A DNA stretch of 64,000 nucleotides from Yinghuangia seranimata (GCF_029953285.1 NZ_JASAOI010000034.1:1-64000), one strand, 5' to 3'. Positions 26,365 through 36,531 are shown, counted from the first letter of the stretch. A program made the numbers and translations. Notes: a model not told the origin generated them from the sequence alone.

Positions 26365-26403
26365 CCCGGGGCGCCGCGCGGCGCCTCGCTCGGCCGAGCG
26401 ACC

Positions 26404-26465
26404 CGACGGCCGCCCCTGTTTTCACATCCGAACAAGCGGATGCGACCCTTGAGGGGCGGCCGTCG
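26404..26465 (+). terminator. two-tier hairpin after mca
   Basis: A 14-bp perfect outer stem (CGACGGCCGCCCCT) encloses an inner CATCCG/CGGATG hairpin with loop AACAAG. It starts 39 bases past the mca stop. It could end mca transcription or act as a structured leader of the small gene at 26502. Confidence 0.7.
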
Positions 26466-26501
26466 TCGTGCGCCGCGCTTCGTCGACTTGGAGGACCACC
26501 C

Positions 26502-26771
26502 ATGACCCCGCTCGCCCTGCAGCTCGCGGTCGAGGACGACCGGGTCTCGCCCGGCCTGCTCGGCTTCTGCGTCGTCGCGGTCCTGGCGGTGGCGACATGG
26601 CTGCTGCTCAAGTCGATGAACAAGCAGATGAAGCGGGTCAACTTCGAGGAGCGCCCGGAGACGCCGGCCGCGCCCTCCTCCGACGACGCGGCCGACGGGC
26701 GTCCCGAAGGCGCCGACACCGCGGCGGACGCCGACGGCGACCGCGAGCACCAGGACAACGGCGCCAAGTAG
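26502..26771 (+). CDS. small single-pass membrane protein
   Basis: An 89-residue protein with one membrane segment ([24 protein letters not shown]) and a cytoplasmic tail. The juxtamembrane part is basic ([13 protein letters not shown]) and the rest is acidic and disordered ([26 protein letters not shown]). Proteins of this form are commonly encoded next to mca in actinomycetes, but no function is established. GGAGG upstream of the ATG supports it. It is followed by the DUF255 gene after 52 bp, possibly in the same transcript. Confidence 0.75.
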   Translation: MTPLALQLAVEDDRVSPGLLGFCVVAVLAVATWLLLKSMNKQMKRVNFEERPETPAAPSSDDAADGRPEGADTAADADGDREHQDNGAK

Positions 26772-26823
26772 CCCCCCGGGGCGGCGGGCCCCTGCGCGGC
26801 CGCGCGGCTGCGAGGATGGGCCC

Positions 26824-28896
26824 ATGAGCAACCGCCTTGCCGGATCGACGTCGCCCTACCTGCTCCAGCACGCGGACAACCCGGTCGACTGGTGGCCGTG
26901 GGGCGAGGAGGCGTTCGCCGAGGCACGGCGCCGCGACGTCCCGGTGCTGCTGAGCGTCGGATACGCGGCGTGCCACTGGTGCCATGTCATGGCGCACGAG
27001 TCGTTCGAGGACGCCGAGCTCGCCGCCTACCTGAACGCGCACTTCGTGCCGGTCAAGGTGGACCGCGAGGAGCGGCCCGACGTCGACGCCGTGTACATGG
27101 AGGCCACCACCGCCATGACGCAGCACGGCGGCTGGCCCATGACGGTGTTCACGACCCCCGACGGCGAGCCGTTCTACTGCGGCACCTACTACCCGCCCAC
27201 GCCGCGGCACGGCATGCACTCGTTCCGGCAGATCCTCGAAGGCGTCGCGACCGCCTGGAAGGAGCAGCGCGACGAGGTGGTCGCCGCGGGCGCCCGGGTC
27301 GTCGACGCGCTGTCCGAGCCGCGCGAGGCACTGTCCGGCGCGGAGCCGCCGGGCCCCGAGGAACTGCACACCGCGCTGGTGCAGTTGACCCGCGCGTACG
27401 ACGAGACGCGCGGCGGCTTCGGCGCCGCCCCCAAGTTCCCGCCGTCGATGGTGCTCGAGTTCCTGCTGCGCCACCACGCCCGCACCGGCTCGCAGGCCGC
27501 GCTCGACATGGTCGAGCACACCTGTTCCGCGATGGCCCGCGGCGGCATGTACGACCAGCTCGGCGGCGGTTTCGCGCGCTACTCGGTCGACACGACGTGG
27601 ACCGTGCCGCACTTCGAGAAGATGCTGTACGACAACGCGCTGCTCATCCGCGTCTACACGCACCTGTGGCGCGCCACCGGGTCGTCGTTCGCGCGCCGCG
27701 TCGCGCTGGAGAGCGCCGACTTCCTGCTGCGTGAGCTGCGCACCACCGAGGGCGGCTTCGCGTCCGCGCTGGACGCCGACAGCCCCGACGCCGAAGGCCA
27801 CCCCGCCGAGGGCGCGTTCTACGCCTGGACCCCCGACCAGCTGACCGACGTGCTCGGCCCGGTCGACGGGGCGTGGGCTGCCTCGCTGTTCGACGTCACC
27901 GACGCGGGCACGTTCGAACACGGCCTGTCCGTGCTGGCGCTGCCGGTCGACCCCGACGATCCGGCGCGCTACGACAGCGTCCGCGAACGGCTGTTCCGGG
28001 CACGTGCCGAGCGCACCCCGCCGGCCCGCGACGACAAGGTGGTCGCGGCGTGGAACGGCCTGGCGGTCGCCGCGCTGGCCGAGGCCGGCGCGCTGTTCGA
28101 CCGCCCCGACCTCGTCGACGCCGCGATCGCTGCCGGCGACCTGCTGGTGAGCGTGCACCTGGGCACGGGCGGCGCCGAGGACGACGAGACGTGGGGCGAC
28201 CGTCTGGTGCGCACCTCGCGCGACGGCCGTCCGGGGCCCAACGCGGGCGTGCTGGAGGACTACGCCGACGTCGCCGAGGGCTTCCTCGCGCTGTACGCGG
28301 TCACCTCCGACGACGCGTGGCTCACCTTCGCCGGGGTACTGCTCGATGTGGTCCTGAGCCACTTCACGGCGGAGAACGGCGAGTTCTTCGACACCGCGGA
28401 CGACGCCGAAGCGCTGTTCCGGCGGCCGCAGGACCCGACGGACAACGCCGCGCCGTCCGGCTGGAGCGCCGCGGCGGGGGCACTGCTCACGTACGCCGCG
28501 TACACCGGCTCGGACGCGCACCGCGAGGCGGCCGGCCGCGGCCTGGGCGTGGTGCGCGGACTGGCCGGTGCCGCGCCGCGCTTCATCGGCTGGGGGCTGG
28601 CCGTCGCCGAGGCGTGGCTCGACGGGCCGCGCGAGATCGCCGTGGTCGGGCACTTCGACGACCCGGACACCCGTGCGCTGCGCCGCGTCGCGCTGCTGGC
28701 CACGGCGCCGGGCGCCGTGGTCGCGGTGGGCGAGCCGGCGGACGAGAAGGACCCGGGCGTGGTGACGCTGCTGCGCGACCGGCCGCTGCAGGACGGCAAG
28801 GCGGCCGCGTACGTGTGCCGGCACTTCGTGTGCCGCGCGCCGACCGGAGACCCGGCCCAGCTGGCCGCACAGGTGGGCGCCCGCGACCCGGAATGA
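26824..28896 (+). CDS. DUF255 thioredoxin-domain protein (YyaL/SPATA20-like)
   Basis: A 690-residue cytoplasmic protein of normal family length. The N-terminal 160 residues are a thioredoxin-like domain: [18 protein letters not shown], then [18 protein letters not shown] with C50 and C53 forming the CxxC pair, then [11 protein letters not shown]. The remainder is an alpha/alpha-barrel resembling N-acylglucosamine epimerase-type folds ([17 protein letters not shown]-like [27 protein letters not shown]). The molecular role is not settled; a redox-linked or sugar-related function is proposed for relatives. A possible operon with the small membrane gene upstream is suggested by the 52-bp gap. Confidence 0.9.
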   Translation: MSNRLAGSTSPYLLQHADNPVDWWPWGEEAFAEARRRDVPVLLSVGYAACHWCHVMAHESFEDAELAAYLNAHFVPVKVDREERPDVDAVYMEATTAMTQHGGWPMTVFTTPDGEPFYCGTYYPPTPRHGMHSFRQILEGVATAWKEQRDEVVAAGARVVDALSEPREALSGAEPPGPEELHTALVQLTRAYDETRGGFGAAPKFPPSMVLEFLLRHHARTGSQAALDMVEHTCSAMARGGMYDQLGGGFARYSVDTTWTVPHFEKMLYDNALLIRVYTHLWRATGSSFARRVALESADFLLRELRTTEGGFASALDADSPDAEGHPAEGAFYAWTPDQLTDVLGPVDGAWAASLFDVTDAGTFEHGLSVLALPVDPDDPARYDSVRERLFRARAERTPPARDDKVVAAWNGLAVAALAEAGALFDRPDLVDAAIAAGDLLVSVHLGTGGAEDDETWGDRLVRTSRDGRPGPNAGVLEDYADVAEGFLALYAVTSDDAWLTFAGVLLDVVLSHFTAENGEFFDTADDAEALFRRPQDPTDNAAPSGWSAAAGALLTYAAYTGSDAHREAAGRGLGVVRGLAGAAPRFIGWGLAVAEAWLDGPREIAVVGHFDDPDTRALRRVALLATAPGAVVAVGEPADEKDPGVVTLLRDRPLQDGKAAAYVCRHFVCRAPTGDPAQLAAQVGARDPE

Positions 28897-28925
28897 CGGG
28901 TTGGCCGCGCGGGGGCGGCGGCCGG

Positions 28926-29027
28926 ATGGCCGCCGCGAAACCGTCACCCGAAGAGCTGGCCGCGCGGCGCCGCGGGGGTGGCGTGCGCGGGCGACAGGGG
29001 TGCATACCCAGTATCGTCAGGCGGTAG
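28926..29027 (+). CDS. possible 33-residue basic ORF
   Basis: The frame MAAAKPSPEELAARRRGGGV to CIPSIVRR ends at 29027, in the spacer before the glycosyltransferase gene. It is arginine-rich with a purine-rich GGGGGCGG upstream. No homologue is known to me; it could be a leader peptide or non-coding. Confidence 0.3.
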   Translation: MAAAKPSPEELAARRRGGGVRGRQGCIPSIVRR

Positions 29028-29058
29028 CACGAGGCCACTTCGGCGGATGCGAGGAGCA

Positions 29059-30291
29059 ATGCCCTTGCCGCGCAAGGCGTTCGGCTGGTTACAGGCGACC
29101 ACGCGGTCGCGTGGTCCGGGCGAGCCGGCGCCGGCCTCGCTGGCGTTCCTCGCGTTCTCCCTCGCGATGTACCTGATGGCGCGCTGGCTGAGCTATCCGT
29201 CGATGGTCGACCTGCAGGTGTACCGCTGGGAAGGCGCCGCGGTCGCGGCCGGCGTCGACCTGTACGGGCCGCTGCCGACGCCGCACGGCCTGCCCGCCAC
29301 GTACCCGCCGTTCGCGGGACTGCTGTTCACGGCGCTGATCGTGCCGGCGTACCAGCCGCTGCGGCTCGCGGTGATCGCGCTGAACCTGGTGCTGCTGCTG
29401 ACCGTCGTGGTGCTGTCGTGCCGCCTGGTGGGGATCGGGGGCCGGAACCGCGCGACGGTCGTGGTGACCGCCACGGCGCTGGGCATCTGGGCCGAGCCGG
29501 TGTTCACGACCTTCCGCTACGGCCAGATCAACCTGGCACTCCTCGCGCTGGTCCTGTGGGACTTCACGCGGCCCGCGAGCGCCCGCACCCGCGGTGTCGG
29601 GATCGGCATCGCGACCGGGATCAAGGTCACCCCCGCGATCTTCATCGTCTACCTGCTGCTGACCCGCAGGTTCCGCATGGCCGCCGTCGCGGCCGGCACG
29701 TTCGCCGCGACGGTCGCGGCGGGCGCGGTGCTGCTGCCCGACGCCACCCGCCGGTTCTGGACCGACCTGCTGTTCGACACCGAGCGCGTCGGCCGCCCGG
29801 AGAACGCCGCGAACCAGACGGTGAAGGGCTGGATCGTCCGGTTCACGCACGACCGGCAGCCGGACAAGGCGTGGATGCTGCTGGTGGCCGTGGTCGCCGT
29901 TGCGGGCCTGGCGTGCGCGGTGTTCGCGTACCGCCGCCTCGGCGACCGCTGGGGGCTGCCGGTCTGCGCGGTCACCGGGCTGCTCGCGGCCCCCGTCGCG
30001 TGGACCCACCACTGGGTGTGGTGCGTGCCGATCGCGCTGCTGCTGTGGGTCGACGCGCGGCGGCTGCTGGCCGCGGCGCTGGTCTTCTGGACGTTCGCCG
30101 TGTGGGCGGTGCCGCACGAAGGCGGCCGCGAGCTCCGCATGTACTTCTGGCAGATCCTGCTGTCCGGCTGGTACGTGCTGTTCGGCGCCGGATTCGTGCT
30201 GCTCGCCTGGTCGTACGCGCGCCGCGAGGCCCCGCCGACCGAGGGCCGGCCCGCGCCGACCCGGTCGAAGGCGCCGGCCGGTTCCGCCTGA
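29059..30291 (+). CDS. GT87-type polyprenol-linked mannosyltransferase
   Basis: A 410-residue integral membrane glycosyltransferase with about ten membrane segments (DUF2029/GT87 family). Family features are the early YPSMVDLQVYRWEGAAVAAGVDLYG, which holds the acidic residue after the first membrane segment, LPATYPPFAGLLF, and the loop ENAANQTVKGW. Relatives transfer mannose from polyprenyl-phosphate-mannose onto extracytoplasmic lipomannan-type glycans or phosphoinositides. The acceptor here is unknown. ATG at 29059 is close to GAGGAG; an ATG at 29047 is an alternative. It converges on the TetR gene with a 23-bp gap. Confidence 0.88.
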   Translation: MPLPRKAFGWLQATTRSRGPGEPAPASLAFLAFSLAMYLMARWLSYPSMVDLQVYRWEGAAVAAGVDLYGPLPTPHGLPATYPPFAGLLFTALIVPAYQPLRLAVIALNLVLLLTVVVLSCRLVGIGGRNRATVVVTATALGIWAEPVFTTFRYGQINLALLALVLWDFTRPASARTRGVGIGIATGIKVTPAIFIVYLLLTRRFRMAAVAAGTFAATVAAGAVLLPDATRRFWTDLLFDTERVGRPENAANQTVKGWIVRFTHDRQPDKAWMLLVAVVAVAGLACAVFAYRRLGDRWGLPVCAVTGLLAAPVAWTHHWVWCVPIALLLWVDARRLLAAALVFWTFAVWAVPHEGGRELRMYFWQILLSGWYVLFGAGFVLLAWSYARREAPPTEGRPAPTRSKAPAGSA

Positions 30292-30314
30292 CGCCCGCCC
30301 GGGGCGGAGGCGGG

Positions 30315-30956
30315 TCAGAACGTCCGGAGTCCGGTCTCCACGAAGTCCAGCGCCTCCTCCATGCGGTCGGCCGGGCTGCCCTCGCAGCCGTCCTCGGCCC
30401 ACGAGAGCATCGCCTCGTTGAGTGCCGACCCGATCGCGGCGGCCGCGTACCGCAGGCGCGGATCGGCGGGGTCCTTGCCGGTGCGCTCGGCGAACGCCTC
30501 GGAGAGCATCCGCCAGCCCTCGGTCTGCTGCAGCTGGCTGCGCTTGCGCAGGCTGGGGACGCTGACCATCAGCTGCATGCGGATGACCATCTCCTCGCGC
30601 TCGGCCTCCATCAGGACCCGCAGCGGGCCGAGGACGGCGCCGCGCAGCATCTCGATGAAGGTCGCGTCGGCCGGGCCCTCGCGCATGAGCTTGATGATCA
30701 GCGGGTCGTACTCGTCGGTGAGCACGACGTCTTCCTTGGTGGGGAAGTAGCGGAAGAACGTGCTGGGGGAGACCTCGGCGGCCTCCGCGATCTCCTCGAC
30801 GGTCGTCTCGTCGAAGCCCTGGTCGCGGAACAGCCGGTACGCCTCGCGCCGGATCGCCTCGCGGGTCCGCCGCTTCTTGCGCTCCCGGAGGCTGAGCGGC
30901 GGCTCGTCCAGCATCGGGTGGCGCGGTGTGTCGGGGGCGGAGGCCTTCGAGGTCAT
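30315..30956 (-). CDS. TetR-family regulator of the DHA2 exporter
   Basis: A 213-residue TetR regulator. The helix-turn-helix (RRTREAIRREAYRLFRDQGFDETTVEEIAEAAEVSPSTFFRYFPTKEDVV) is complete; the C-terminal domain (ALNEAMLSWAEDGCEGSPADRMEEALDFVE) resembles the multidrug-binding group. It is downstream of the exporter at 31016 on the same strand with a 59-bp gap, so the two are likely co-transcribed and autoregulated. The palindrome at 32591-32620 is the probable operator. The ATG at 30956 has GGGG upstream. Confidence 0.92.
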   Translation of the reverse strand: MTSKASAPDTPRHPMLDEPPLSLRERKKRRTREAIRREAYRLFRDQGFDETTVEEIAEAAEVSPSTFFRYFPTKEDVVLTDEYDPLIIKLMREGPADATFIEMLRGAVLGPLRVLMEAEREEMVIRMQLMVSVPSLRKRSQLQQTEGWRMLSEAFAERTGKDPADPRLRYAAAAIGSALNEAMLSWAEDGCEGSPADRMEEALDFVETGLRTF

Positions 30957-31015
30957 GACCCCGATTGTCGTGCAGCCGTCGCGACCGGGCCAGGACCGCC
31001 CCCGACCGCGCGCCA

Positions 31016-32563
31016 TCAGGCGGGCACCCGCGCGGTGTCGTCGGACTCGGCGTCCGGCGCCAGGTCCGTCGTGTCCGCCGGGGCCGGCGCGGCGGCGGAA
31101 CGCCCGGGCAGGAACGCGCCCACCAGGACCGCCGCGAGGACGGACGCGGCGCCGCACGCCACCAGCACCAGGTCCATGCCGTGCACGAAGGCGTCCTGCG
31201 CCGAGGCCAGCAGGCCCGGATCGGCGGTGCGGTGCGCGATCTCGACGGCGCTCGCCACCGAGTCGTTCGCGGGGCCGGCGACGCCGAGCCGGTCGGTGTA
31301 GGCGCCGGCCAGGATGCTGCCGAGCATCGCGACGCCGAGCGCGCCCGCGACCTGCTCGAGGGTCTGCATCAGCGCGGAGCCGACGCCGGCCCGTTCGGGG
31401 GACAGTGTGGCGAGCACCGCGTCCATGCCGGGGATCATCGCGACGCCGAGCCCGAAGCCGCTCAGCGCGAGCCACGCCGCGGTGAAGCCGTAGCCGTCGT
31501 CGGCCGAGCCCGTCGCGCCGAGGAACACGCCCGCGGCGGCCACCAGCATCCCGGTGGGGATGACGACGCGGAAGCCGAACCGGGCGACCATCGGCGCGCT
31601 GACGACCGCCGCCGCGAACACGCCGCCGATCAGCGGCAGCAGCCGCAGGCCGGTGCCGAGCGAGCCGTGTCCGTCGACCGCCGCGAACCGCTGCGGCAGC
31701 ACGAAGAGCACGCCGGTGAGCACGAACGACGGCACCACGGCGGCGAGCGAGCCCCACAGGAAGTTCCGGTTGCGGAACAGCGAGAAGTCGATCATCGGCG
31801 CGCGCCGCCGGGTCTCGCGGATCACGACCGCCGCGATCAGCACCACGCCGCCCGCGAGGTAGCCGAGCACGCGCGGGTCCGTCCAGCCCAGCCGGGACGC
31901 CTCGGTGCCGCCGAGCACCACGACCGCGAGGCCGGCCGCGCCGAGCAGCGAGACGGGGACGTCGATACGCCTGGCCTCGGGGTCCTTCGACTCGGGGATC
32001 CACAGCACCGCGGCGGTGATGGCGATGGCGACCAGCGGCAGGTTCAGCAGGAACACCGAGCCCCACCAGAAGTGCTCCAGAAGCGCGCCGCCGACGATCG
32101 GTCCGAGCGGCAGGCCGAGCGCGGTGGCGGCGGCCCACACGCCGATCGCCCTGGACCGCTCCTCGGCCGGGAACACGCTCGGCAGGATCGACATCGACAG
32201 CGGCATGACCAGCGCGCCGCCCGCGCCCATCGCCGCGCGGGCCGCGATGACCTGCGGCACCGAGTCGGCGAACGCGCCCAGCAGCGACGCGGTGCCGAAC
32301 AGCCCGAGGCCCAGCAGGATCATCCGCTTGCGCCCGAACCGGTCCCCGAGCAGTCCGGCCGGGACCAGCGCGGCGGCGAACACGACGATGTACCCGTCCA
32401 CGATCCACTGCAGGTCGCCGTTGTCCGCGCCGAGCCCGGTGGCCAGTGTCGGCAGCGCGACGTTCAGGACCGTCGAGTCCAGCCCCAGCGCCAAGACGCT
32501 GAGCGCCAGCGCCGCCAGCGCCCACCAGCGGCGCGGGTGCGCCTCCTGCCTGATGTTCTCCAT
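31016..32563 (-). CDS. DHA2 (EmrB/QacA) family MFS exporter
   Basis: A 515-residue drug/proton antiporter with 14 predicted membrane segments. The first (ALAALALSVLALGLDSTVLNVALPTLATGL) carries the LDSTVLNVALP motif of the 14-TM group. The loop GLLGDRFGRKRMILLG is motif A, and MGAGGALVMPLSMSILPSVFPAEERSRAIGVW is motif C-like. The ATG at 32563 is preferred over 32581 because GGGGAGG lies five bases before it. It is followed by the TetR gene. Substrates are likely hydrophobic drugs; nothing narrows this further. Confidence 0.93.
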   Translation of the reverse strand: MENIRQEAHPRRWWALAALALSVLALGLDSTVLNVALPTLATGLGADNGDLQWIVDGYIVVFAAALVPAGLLGDRFGRKRMILLGLGLFGTASLLGAFADSVPQVIAARAAMGAGGALVMPLSMSILPSVFPAEERSRAIGVWAAATALGLPLGPIVGGALLEHFWWGSVFLLNLPLVAIAITAAVLWIPESKDPEARRIDVPVSLLGAAGLAVVVLGGTEASRLGWTDPRVLGYLAGGVVLIAAVVIRETRRRAPMIDFSLFRNRNFLWGSLAAVVPSFVLTGVLFVLPQRFAAVDGHGSLGTGLRLLPLIGGVFAAAVVSAPMVARFGFRVVIPTGMLVAAAGVFLGATGSADDGYGFTAAWLALSGFGLGVAMIPGMDAVLATLSPERAGVGSALMQTLEQVAGALGVAMLGSILAGAYTDRLGVAGPANDSVASAVEIAHRTADPGLLASAQDAFVHGMDLVLVACGAASVLAAVLVGAFLPGRSAAAPAPADTTDLAPDAESDDTARVPA

Positions 32564-32590
32564 GTCCGCCTCCCCGAGCACACGATTATG

Positions 32591-32620
32591 ACTCTCACTC
32601 TGAAATGAGAGTAACTCTCA
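32591..32620 (-). promoter_or_regulatory. TetR-type operator upstream of the exporter
   Basis: Three arms of one motif: ACTCTCA at 32591, TGAGAGT at 32606 and ACTCTCA at 32614. The last two make a perfect 15-bp palindrome TGAGAGTAACTCTCA; the first two form a second, spaced dyad. It lies 28-57 bases upstream of the exporter start codon and is AT-rich for this genome, as expected for a TetR dimer-of-dimers site. Confidence 0.8.
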
Positions 32621-32678
32621 AAAGATGGTGTGCGTCAAGAGGCGTCGACTGTCATGAAGGCGCGCGGGCATGCGAAAG

Positions 32679-32706
32679 AGGCCCGCCCCCGGGTGGGGGC
32701 GGGCCT
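32679..32706 (-). terminator. terminator after the PAQR gene
   Basis: A 12-bp perfect stem AGGCCCGCCCCC with loop GGGT, 36 bases past the PAQR gene stop. Confidence 0.85.
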
Positions 32707-32742
32707 CCGTGTGCTCGCGGGCGGCCGCTCGGCGGCCTCGCG

Positions 32743-33414
32743 TCAGTGCGAGTAGGCCACGATCGAGACGCCGATGTAGTGGGCGGTGAACGCCGCCAGC
32801 GTGAACGCGTGGAACACCTCGTGGAACCCGAACCAGTGCGGCGACGGGTCGGGCCGCTTCAGCCCGTAGACCACCGCGCCGATGCTGTACAGCGCCCCGC
32901 CCACGATGATCAGCACGAGCACGGCGACGCCGCCCTCGCGCAGGAAGTCGGGGATGTAGAACACCGCGGCCCAGCCGAGCGCCACATAGACCGGTGTGTA
33001 GAGCCACCGCGGCGCACTGATCCAGAAGACCCGGAAGCAGATGCCGGCCAGCGCCCCGCCCCACACCACCCACAGCAGCGGCGAGCGGACGCCGAAGAGG
33101 ATGATGGAGAAGGGGGTGTAGGTCCCCGCGATGATGAGGAAGATGTTGGCGTGGTCCAGCCGACGCAGCACCGCCTCGCCGCGCGGCCCCCAGTTGCCGC
33201 GGTGGTAGAGGCCCGAGGTGCCGAACAGCATCGCGGCGGTGAGTGCGAACACCGCGCAGGCGAGCCGCGCCTTCGTGGAGTCGGCGACGCTCACCAGGAC
33301 TATGCCGCCGGCCACGGCCACCGGGAAGGTCCCGGCGTGCAGCCAGCCGCGCAGCTTGGGCTTCTGGCGCACCAGCGCCCCGCCGCCCGCCAGGGCGTGT
33401 ACGTCCAGACTCAT
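32743..33414 (-). CDS. PAQR family membrane protein (hemolysin III-like)
   Basis: A 223-residue seven-membrane-segment protein of the PAQR/TrhA family. The conserved zinc-site residues appear as SGLYHRGNW and, at the C-terminus, FGFHEVFHAFTLAAFTAHYIGV; DHANIFLIIAGTYTPF is the other family block. Bacterial members are linked to membrane-lipid homeostasis; the old hemolysin name is probably misleading. GTG or ATG near 33414 gives the normal N-terminal cytoplasmic tail. A terminator lies downstream. Confidence 0.92.
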   Translation of the reverse strand: MSLDVHALAGGGALVRQKPKLRGWLHAGTFPVAVAGGIVLVSVADSTKARLACAVFALTAAMLFGTSGLYHRGNWGPRGEAVLRRLDHANIFLIIAGTYTPFSIILFGVRSPLLWVVWGGALAGICFRVFWISAPRWLYTPVYVALGWAAVFYIPDFLREGGVAVLVLIIVGGALYSIGAVVYGLKRPDPSPHWFGFHEVFHAFTLAAFTAHYIGVSIVAYSH

Positions 33415-33657
33415 GCGGGAAGTCTACTTACGGGGACGTAGGTTACTCATAAGTAGGACGTGAAACTCATCACGGAATATCCAGCGCCTACCCGCGATCC
33501 CACGCTGTTCTTTGGGTCGTCCGTCCGATTTGGGGGGACAACTTCCCGGTGGTGACCCTCCCGCCCGATCCCTCCTACGGGTGACCGCGTTAAAATCCCC
33601 GCAACCCTCAACCCCGACGCCGGGGGCTCGCCGTCCCCGGCGCGAAATGGAGCGATC

Positions 33658-35478
33658 GTGGCGTACGAGGCCCTTGGCCTGGACAAGGCCCCGACGAAAC
33701 ACAGTCAGCTGATCGAATGGGTGCGCGAGATCGCGGAGCTCACCCAGCCGGACCGGATCGAATGGTGCGACGGTTCCGAGGCGGAGTACCAGCGCCTCGC
33801 GGACCTGCTCGTCGAGAACGGCACGTTCAAGAAGCTCGACGATGTGAAGCGTCCCAACAGCTACTACGCCGCGTCCGACCCTCGGGACGTCGCGCGTGTG
33901 GAAGACCGCACGTACATCTGCTCGGAGAAGCAGGAAGACGCCGGCCCGACGAACAACTGGGTCGCGCCCGCCGAGATGCGTGCCAAGTTCGGTGAGCTGT
34001 TCAAGGGCTCCATGAAGGGCCGCACGATGTACGTTGTGCCGTTCTGCATGGGTCCGCTCGGCTCCCCGCTGGCCGCGTACGGGGTCGAGATCACCGACTC
34101 GGCCTACGTCGCGGTGTCCATGCGCACCATGACCCGCATGGGCCAGCCGGTGCTGGACATCCTCGGGACCGACGGCGACTTCGTGAAGGCGGTGCACACC
34201 CTCGGTGCGCCGCTGGCCGAAGGCGAGGCCGACGTGCCGTGGCCGTGCAACGACACGAAGTACATCTCGCACTTCCCCGAGGACCGGGAGATCTGGTCCT
34301 ACGGCTCCGGCTACGGCGGCAACGCCCTGCTCGGCAAGAAGTGCTACGCGCTCCGCATCGCCTCGGTCATGGCCCGCGACGAGGGCTGGATGGCCGAGCA
34401 CATGCTCATCCTCAAGCTCACGCCGCCCACCGGCGCCGAGCCGAAGTACGTCGCGGCCGCGTTCCCCTCCGCGTGCGGCAAGACCAACCTCGCCATGCTC
34501 CAGCCCACCATCCCGGGCTGGAAGGTCGAGACGATCGGCGACGACATCGCCTGGATGCGCTTCGGCGCCGACGGCCGCCTGTACGCCATCAACCCGGAGG
34601 CGGGCTTCTTCGGTGTCGCGCCCGGCACCGGCGAGGAGACCAACGCCAACGCGATCAAGACGCTCTGGGGCAACTCGGTCTTCACCAACGTCGCGCTCAC
34701 CGACGACGGTGACGTGTGGTGGGAGGGCCTCACCGAGGCCGCCCCGGCGCACCTGACCGACTGGAAGGGCAACGACTGGACGCCGGACTCGGACGCGCCC
34801 GCCGCGCACCCGAACGCCCGGTTCACCGTCCCCGCGTCGCAGTGCCCGACCATCGCCCCCGAGTGGGAGGACCCGGCGGGTGTGCCGATCTCGGCCATCC
34901 TGTTCGGCGGCCGCCGCGCGAGCGCGGTGCCGCTGGTCACCGAGTCCTTCGACTGGCAGCACGGCGTCTTCCTCGGCGCGAACGTCGCGTCCGAGAAGAC
35001 CGCGGCCGCCGAGGGCACGGTCGGCGAACTGCGCCGCGACCCGTTCGCGATGCTCCCGTTCTGCGGCTACAACATGGGCGACTACATGGCCCACTGGCTG
35101 GAGATCGGCAAGGCGACCGACGCCGGGAAGCTCCCGAAGATCTACTACGTGAACTGGTTCCGCAAGGACGCCGAAGGCCGCTTCGTGTGGCCCGGCTTCG
35201 GCGAGAACAGCCGCGTGCTCAAGTGGATCGTCGAGCGCCTCGAGGGCGGCGCGGAAGGCGTCGAGACGCCGATCGGCGTCCTGCCGAGCCGCGAGGCGCT
35301 GGACCTGGACGGCCTGGAGATCTCGGACGCCGACATCGAGCTGCTGCTCAGCGTCGACCGGGAGATCTGGAAGAAGGAGGCCGCGCTGGTCCCCGAGCAC
35401 CTGGAGAAGTTCGGCACGCACACGCCGCAGGAGCTGTGGGACGAGTACAACGCGCTCGTCACGCGCCTGGAGGCGTGA
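33658..35478 (+). CDS. pckG: phosphoenolpyruvate carboxykinase (GTP)
   Basis: A 606-residue GTP-dependent PEP carboxykinase of full length. It converts oxaloacetate to PEP with GTP, the first committed step of gluconeogenesis. The kinase loop is [12 protein letters not shown] with C273 and K275; the substrate-binding R and metal residues fall in FGGRR and [10 protein letters not shown]. The GTG at 33658 has GGAG nine bases upstream. The 243-bp leader is AT-richer than average and may hold its promoter. A strong terminator follows. Confidence 0.96.
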   Translation: MAYEALGLDKAPTKHSQLIEWVREIAELTQPDRIEWCDGSEAEYQRLADLLVENGTFKKLDDVKRPNSYYAASDPRDVARVEDRTYICSEKQEDAGPTNNWVAPAEMRAKFGELFKGSMKGRTMYVVPFCMGPLGSPLAAYGVEITDSAYVAVSMRTMTRMGQPVLDILGTDGDFVKAVHTLGAPLAEGEADVPWPCNDTKYISHFPEDREIWSYGSGYGGNALLGKKCYALRIASVMARDEGWMAEHMLILKLTPPTGAEPKYVAAAFPSACGKTNLAMLQPTIPGWKVETIGDDIAWMRFGADGRLYAINPEAGFFGVAPGTGEETNANAIKTLWGNSVFTNVALTDDGDVWWEGLTEAAPAHLTDWKGNDWTPDSDAPAAHPNARFTVPASQCPTIAPEWEDPAGVPISAILFGGRRASAVPLVTESFDWQHGVFLGANVASEKTAAAEGTVGELRRDPFAMLPFCGYNMGDYMAHWLEIGKATDAGKLPKIYYVNWFRKDAEGRFVWPGFGENSRVLKWIVERLEGGAEGVETPIGVLPSREALDLDGLEISDADIELLLSVDREIWKKEAALVPEHLEKFGTHTPQELWDEYNALVTRLEA

Positions 35479-35499
35479 GGCACCGTTCCACCCTCCGCC

Positions 35500-35590
35500 G
35501 GGCGGCCCCCCCCCGCCCCCCGGCCCCCGCCCCCCCGGGCCCCCCCCCGCCCCCCCCGCCGCCCGCCCCCCGCCCGCGGCCGGCCGGCGG
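35500..35590. other. C-rich homopolymer patch
   Basis: Runs of up to nine C with scattered G between the pckG stop and its terminator. No gene. Same character as 8571-8667. Confidence 0.6.
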
Positions 35591-35604
35591 ACCACGCGGA
35601 CCGC

Positions 35605-35639
35605 ACACGGCCCCGCCGGGTTACCCGGCGGGGCCGTGT
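35605..35639 (+). terminator. terminator after pckG
   Basis: A 16-bp perfect stem beginning ACACGGCCCCGCCGGG with the three-base loop TTA. Confidence 0.88.
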
Positions 35640-35769
35640 CACGTCGTTGACACGCTGAGTCTTCACCGAGTCTTCACGCGTGACGGCCCATCGGGTGATT
35701 CCTGCTTGGCCGCTCGCGGGAGTAGGGTTTCGGGCGCGGGTGATCCATAGGACGGAGGAGCAGGTGGAC

Positions 35770-36531
35770 ATGAGCCTGCGGGACCTCGCCTACGGCGCGT
35801 ACGGACGGCGGATCGAGGCGTCCCTCGACCCCACCGCTATCCCGCGCCATGTCGGCGTGATCCTGGACGGCAACCGGCGCTGGGCCAAGGCGTACGGGGA
35901 GTCGTCGGCGGAAGGCCATCGCAAGGGCGCCGACAAGATCCACGAGCTGCTCGGCTGGTGCGAAGAGGTCGGCGTCGAGGTGGTCACCCTGTGGCTGCTG
36001 TCCACGGACAACCTCAACCGTCCGCCGGACGAGCTCGCCGAGCTCATGGAGATCATCGAGAACGCGGTGCGCGACCTGGCCGCCGCGCGGCGCTGGCGGG
36101 TGCACCCGGTCGGCGCGCTCGACCTGCTGCCCGAGCACACCGCGCGGGTGCTCAAGGAATCCGAGGCGGCGACCGCCGACTGCGACGCGGTCTTCGTCAA
36201 CGTCGCGGTCGGCTACGGCGGCCGCCGCGAGATCGCCGACGCGGTCCGCTCGCTGCTCCAGGAGCACGCCGGACGCGGCACCTCGATCGAGGAACTCGCC
36301 GAGGTCCTCGACGTCGAGCACATCTCCGAACACCTGTACACCCGCGGCCAGCCGGACCCCGACCTCGTCATCCGCACGTCGGGCGAGCAGCGGCTGTCCG
36401 GATTCCTGCTGTGGCAGAGCGCCCACTCGGAGTTCTACTTCTGCGAGGCGTTCTGGCCGGACTTCCGCAAGGTCGACTTCCTGCGCGCGCTCCGCGACTA
36501 TGCGGCGCGGCACCGGCGTTACGGGGCCTGA
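35770..36531 (+). CDS. uppS: isoprenyl transferase (cis-prenyltransferase)
   Basis: A 253-residue cis-prenyltransferase that extends farnesyl diphosphate with isopentenyl diphosphate, probably to undecaprenyl or decaprenyl diphosphate, for cell-wall glycan carriers. The catalytic aspartate is D33 in GVILDGNRRWA. Other family blocks are WLLSTDNLNRP and DLVIRTSGEQRLSGFLLWQSAHSEFYF. The ATG at 35770 matches the usual MSLRDL start; GTG at 35764 has better spacing to GGAGGAG. A second uppS in the genome is expected, so the chain length made by this one is uncertain. Confidence 0.92.
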   Translation: MSLRDLAYGAYGRRIEASLDPTAIPRHVGVILDGNRRWAKAYGESSAEGHRKGADKIHELLGWCEEVGVEVVTLWLLSTDNLNRPPDELAELMEIIENAVRDLAAARRWRVHPVGALDLLPEHTARVLKESEAATADCDAVFVNVAVGYGGRREIADAVRSLLQEHAGRGTSIEELAEVLDVEHISEHLYTRGQPDPDLVIRTSGEQRLSGFLLWQSAHSEFYFCEAFWPDFRKVDFLRALRDYAARHRRYGA

